Assembly: GCA_049514575.1 (NCBI GenBank)
Contig: JBEKUX010000010.1
Span: 6,051-70,050, forward strand
DNA length: 64,000 nucleotides
Reading direction: 5' to 3'
Source of the DNA: BOG-1184 sp049514575
GTDB taxonomy: Bacteria > Fibrobacterota > Chitinivibrionia > Chitinivibrionales > Chitinispirillaceae
In this document: positions 61,892-64,000 of the stretch, piece after piece
Layout: each line of letters opens with the position of its first letter
Position numbering within the stretch: position 1 is the stretch's first letter
The notes under the pieces: generated by a model
Told to the model about the DNA's origin: nothing
The model's input: only the letters and a program-made list of their open reading frames with translations
Database searches by the model: none
Program-made: the position numbers and the translations under genes

Positions 61892-63186
61892 TCAATCAGC
61901 AGGCGAGACCACCGGCACCACGCCCGGTTTGTTAAGCACGTGCGTGTAGATCATGGTGGTGGCGACATCGGAATGGCCCAGAAGCTCCTGCACGGTGCGG
62001 ATGTCGCTGCCGCTCTGCAAAAGCGCGGTCGCAAACGAGTGGCGCAGGGTGTGTGGCAGCTCACCTGTTTGGTGATTCCTGCTTCGTTTGCAGCCTGCTT
62101 GATGCGCCGCTGAAGCACGTCCGGATCAATGTGGTGGCGCCTTACCGTATGGCTCCTCGGGTCAACCGAAAGCCGAGATGACGGGAATACATACTGCCAG
62201 ATCCACTCCTTGCCGGCGTTCGGGTATTTCCGTTCAAGACCCGGCCATAGGTAAACTCCAGCCGCATTGTGCGCCCGGTCAGCTTCGTATGTTTTTTTCG
62301 CCCTGTCAATCTGCTCTCTCAGGGGTCCGGCAAACCGCTCCGGCAGCATGGTGACCCGGTCCTTGGCGCCTTTGCCGTCGCGCACCGTGACCTGCCCGGT
62401 CTCAAAATCGATGTCCTTGACGCGGAGCTGCATGCACTCCATGACGCGCAGGCCGCTGCCCCAGAGCAGTCCGGCCATGACAAGGAATTCGTTGTCAAGT
62501 TTTTCAAGCAGACGGTGCATTTCATTTTTCGTCAGGACGGTCGGCACGCGCACCGGCTTTTTTGCCCGCACGAAATCGGAAAAATCATCCGGCTTTTTTT
62601 TAAGTACCTGGGTGAATAAAAAGACGATGGCATTGAGCGCCTGGTTCTGGGTGCCGGCCGACACGTTCCGCTCCTGCGCAAGGAATTCGAGGTACTTTTT
62701 TATGTCCTGCGCCCCAAGCTGCGCCGGGTCTTGACTATTGCAGAACGAAAGAAACCGCCGGGCCCACGTTACATATGCCTCTTCGGTACGCATCGAGTAG
62801 TGGCGCACCCGGCACTCTGTCTCTATGCGCCTGAGAATCTCGCCGTGCATCTTCTCGAGCCCGTAAGAATCCTTTACTGTGTCCTTATACTGCCCCTGCG
62901 GAGCGCCCGATGCCTTGAAATCTACCTTAAGGTATTCATCGTACAGTATTTCGAGCGCGTGCCGCGCCTGTTCTCGCTGCCAATCCTTGATACGTTCGTC
63001 CTTTGCGATATCAGCGAGAAAAGCCTTTACCCTGTCTAGGGAAGCATCCCCGAATTGCAGTCCATTAAGGAACCGCTCAAACGTTTGTGCCCAGGAAACG
63101 TAATAGTTGCTTTTCTTTTCAGAAATACTTAGTTTTGTTAAGACGGCCCTGTACTCGGACCAGAATGCGGGTGAAGACGGCGCCAT
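61892..63186 (-). pseudogene. intI: Integron-type tyrosine recombinase, frameshifted near the C-terminus
   Basis: The gene would encode about 430 residues, with AAGGAG before ATG 63186. An N-terminal SAM-like core-binding region (about 10-90) is followed by a second one (about 112-197), then a catalytic domain with Arg247 in GLRVMECMQL. The integron-specific insert KYPNAGKEWIWQYVFPS (about 320-336) and TVRRHHID mark the IntI group. At 62045-62056 the reading frame is broken: after CHT the motifs LRHSFAT, LGHSDV, MIYTHV and the stop lie in another frame, consistent with a 2-nt (CA/AC) insertion. Without repair the catalytic His/Arg/Tyr would be lost. A sequencing error is possible. It is divergent from the cassettes. 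Confidence 0.88.
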
Positions 63187-63339
63187 GGCACGCTCCTTGT
63201 GTGTGAATGGGGAATGGAAAATAATATTGAGGACAGGAACAGGAGCAAGCGATAATTAGTAGTTTAATGAAGGGGTTAACCAAGGTTTTGATGTTTCGTT
63301 TTGAAACAATCGGAGGTATTTTAGGGCTTAGTGGTCTTG

Positions 63340-63437
63340 TCTAAATGGCCGTAACCATTACGGCCGTAGTCGCACGAACCATTACGCCCGATACGGTACT
63401 ACTCATTACGTCCATTACGTACTAATACCTGTTAGGC
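63340..63437 (+). other. Candidate attI site with CCATTACG direct repeats
   Basis: Four copies of (C)CATTACG lie at 63355-63362, 63379-63386, 63404-63410 and 63412-63419, the first three spaced 24 nt apart. They are followed by the core GTTAGGC at 63431-63437, matching the GTTRRRY insertion point of integron attachment sites. Direct repeats beside a core site are known integrase-binding sites in attI1. The location, between a divergent intI and the first cassette, supports attI. Confidence 0.75.
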
Positions 63438-63447
63438 ATTAAAAATT

Positions 63448-63768
63448 ATGAATGAAAAATGGATCAAACTTCATGAAACGATTAATCAAATTATTGAATT
63501 GCTCGTTTTTTATAGAATAGAAATATGGCCGAATGAATTAAAAGAAATAAACAAGAAAATATCTAATCAATTGAAAGAAAGCCCTAAACTATTTCTTAAC
63601 TTATATGGCGGAATGGGAAGCCTTACAGATATAAATATATGCACCCAAAACAATAATATTATTAAAGAAAAGGATGTTGAAGCTGTAAACAACAAATTGA
63701 AAAACTTGATTTCTCAAGCCTTTGATTTGACCGAACAAATTCAAAAGAACTTAACTATAATGAACTGA
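63448..63768 (+). CDS. Gene-cassette protein of unknown function (cassette 1)
   Basis: The protein has 106 residues, strongly AT-rich compared with the chromosome around it, as usual for cassettes. It contains a predicted helical first half (KLHETINQIIELLVFYRIEIWPNELKEINKK), the motif LYGGMGSLTDINIC and a helical tail (VNNKLKNLISQAFDLTEQIQKNL). The GGMGSxxD motif recalls small DUF6966-like proteins (tentative). No ribosome binding site is evident; expression probably comes from a promoter upstream in the integron platform. Confidence 0.78.
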   Translation: MNEKWIKLHETINQIIELLVFYRIEIWPNELKEINKKISNQLKESPKLFLNLYGGMGSLTDINICTQNNNIIKEKDVEAVNNKLKNLISQAFDLTEQIQKNLTIMN

Positions 63769-63804
63769 TAACAATACAAATTCAAATTGATTTAATAATC
63801 AAAA

Positions 63805-63900
63805 TGCCTAACAAGTCGTTCAAGCTGACTCGGCCAGCGAAGGTTTTAGGTAAAAGGTTATTTATAGCTGGCCTCGCTGCTTAACTCCGTCGTTAGGGGC
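63805..63900 (+). other. attC recombination site of cassette 1
   Basis: R'' is GCCTAAC (63806-63812) and R' is GTTAGGG (63892-63898). Between them lie L''-like TTCAAGCTGA, a stem GGCCAGC / GCTGGCC (63832-63838, 63867-63873) and L'-like GCTTAACTC, with the missing pair that gives an extrahelical base. In the circular cassette the R'' (AATGCCTAAC) is exactly complementary to the cassette's own start GTTAGGCATT at 63431, as expected of an excised cassette. This is strong evidence of a mobile gene cassette. Confidence 0.92.
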
Positions 63901-63909
63901 AAAATAAAA

Positions 63910-64000
63910 ATGAAATTATCAATAATACTCCTATTTCTAGCCCTCGCGTCGTATGGGGAATTTAATTATAAAGTCTATATTCCAGCAGATTTTGATTCTT
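63910..64000 (+). CDS. Cassette 2, exported protein, N-terminal part only
   Basis: 30 residues are visible from ATG 63910. A signal peptide (MKLSIILLFLALASYG) is followed by EFNYKVYIPADFDS. It is the first gene after the attC site, and the gene runs off the right edge. It is AT-rich like cassette 1. Function unknown. Confidence 0.65.
   Translation, partial: MKLSIILLFLALASYGEFNYKVYIPADFDS

Noticed and set aside
63335..63447. A strong cassette promoter (Pc) in the integron platform
   Set aside because: I could not find a convincing -35/-10 pair with 16-18 nt spacing, so no promoter is listed.
1..64000. tRNA, rRNA and CRISPR loci
   Set aside because: No cloverleaf-type genes, rRNA signature stretches or regularly spaced direct repeats with unique spacers were seen on reading both strands, although a short tRNA could be missed by eye.

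Overview
The window looks like a chromosomal segment of a Gram-negative, outer-membrane bacterium, most likely of the Fibrobacterota/Chitinivibrionia type (inference). The evidence: a TIGR02147-family regulator (a paralogous family best known from Fibrobacter) at 25.6 kb; lipid A biosynthesis (lpxK) and a beta-barrel outer-membrane protein; lipoproteins whose mature N-termini carry NNPLDP or GTETGN-like stretches; and very large secreted proteins ending in a YPNP...DISGR...AGVYIV-type C-terminal sorting domain. Most of the window is GC-rich housekeeping DNA. A lower-GC accessory stretch lies at about 24.4-35.9 kb, and an AT-rich integron cassette region at about 63.2-64.0 kb.

Layout. 0-9.4 kb: a partial TPR-like gene, a carbohydrate-binding-like lipoprotein, a HAD phosphatase, nfnB-nfnA (electron-bifurcating transhydrogenase), metK, larC (bracketed by an inverted repeat pair), rsgA and uppP. 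9.4-20 kb: kup and an 8-kb gene for a 2,681-residue secreted multi-domain protein. 20-24.4 kb: a minus-strand cluster gmk / FHA-FHA-ABC transporter / Ser-Thr kinase / yraN. 24.4-35.9 kb: accessory region with small lipoproteins, the TIGR02147 regulator, two Fn3-containing exported proteins, and a 1,399-residue tail-fibre-like beta-helix protein preceded by two tiny ORFs. 35.9-44.1 kb: translation and envelope genes rpmE, DUF1385, prfA, prmC, lpxK, two SH3-domain membrane proteins, ruvX and rsmI. 44.4-55.3 kb: an outer-membrane barrel, an MFS carrier, a thioredoxin lipoprotein, a GT2-GtrA glycosyltransferase, a metallophosphatase-thioredoxin fusion, a Na/Pi cotransporter, a TrpB2 enzyme and an unknown protein. 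55.4-61.8 kb: queA, an Lrp-type RAM-domain protein, a lipoprotein, a cold-shock protein, a DUF4404-like protein, a tandem pair of membrane diguanylate cyclases (one with a degenerate GGDEF motif) and ettA. 61.9-64 kb: an integron, consisting of a divergent, frameshifted integron-type tyrosine recombinase with an unusually long N-terminus, a candidate attI with regularly spaced direct repeats, one complete gene cassette with a clear attC, and the start of a second cassette.

Intergenic DNA is rich in small repeats. At least four copies of a roughly 220-300 bp MITE-like element with imperfect terminal inverted repeats (about 39.2, 43.1, 50.6 and 52.5 kb) plus a partial copy (1.3 kb) sit between genes. 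A second family flanks larC, and G/C-rich CTCTCC...GGAGAG hairpins recur at gene ends. No tRNA, rRNA or CRISPR array was seen.

The parts most worth a second look are the integron at the right edge, the kinase/FHA-ABC pair (same gene pairing as mycobacterial pknF-Rv1747), the orphan tail-fibre-like locus, the metallophosphatase-thioredoxin fusion, the SH3-membrane-pseudoreceiver-DUF4388 protein, and the MITE family.
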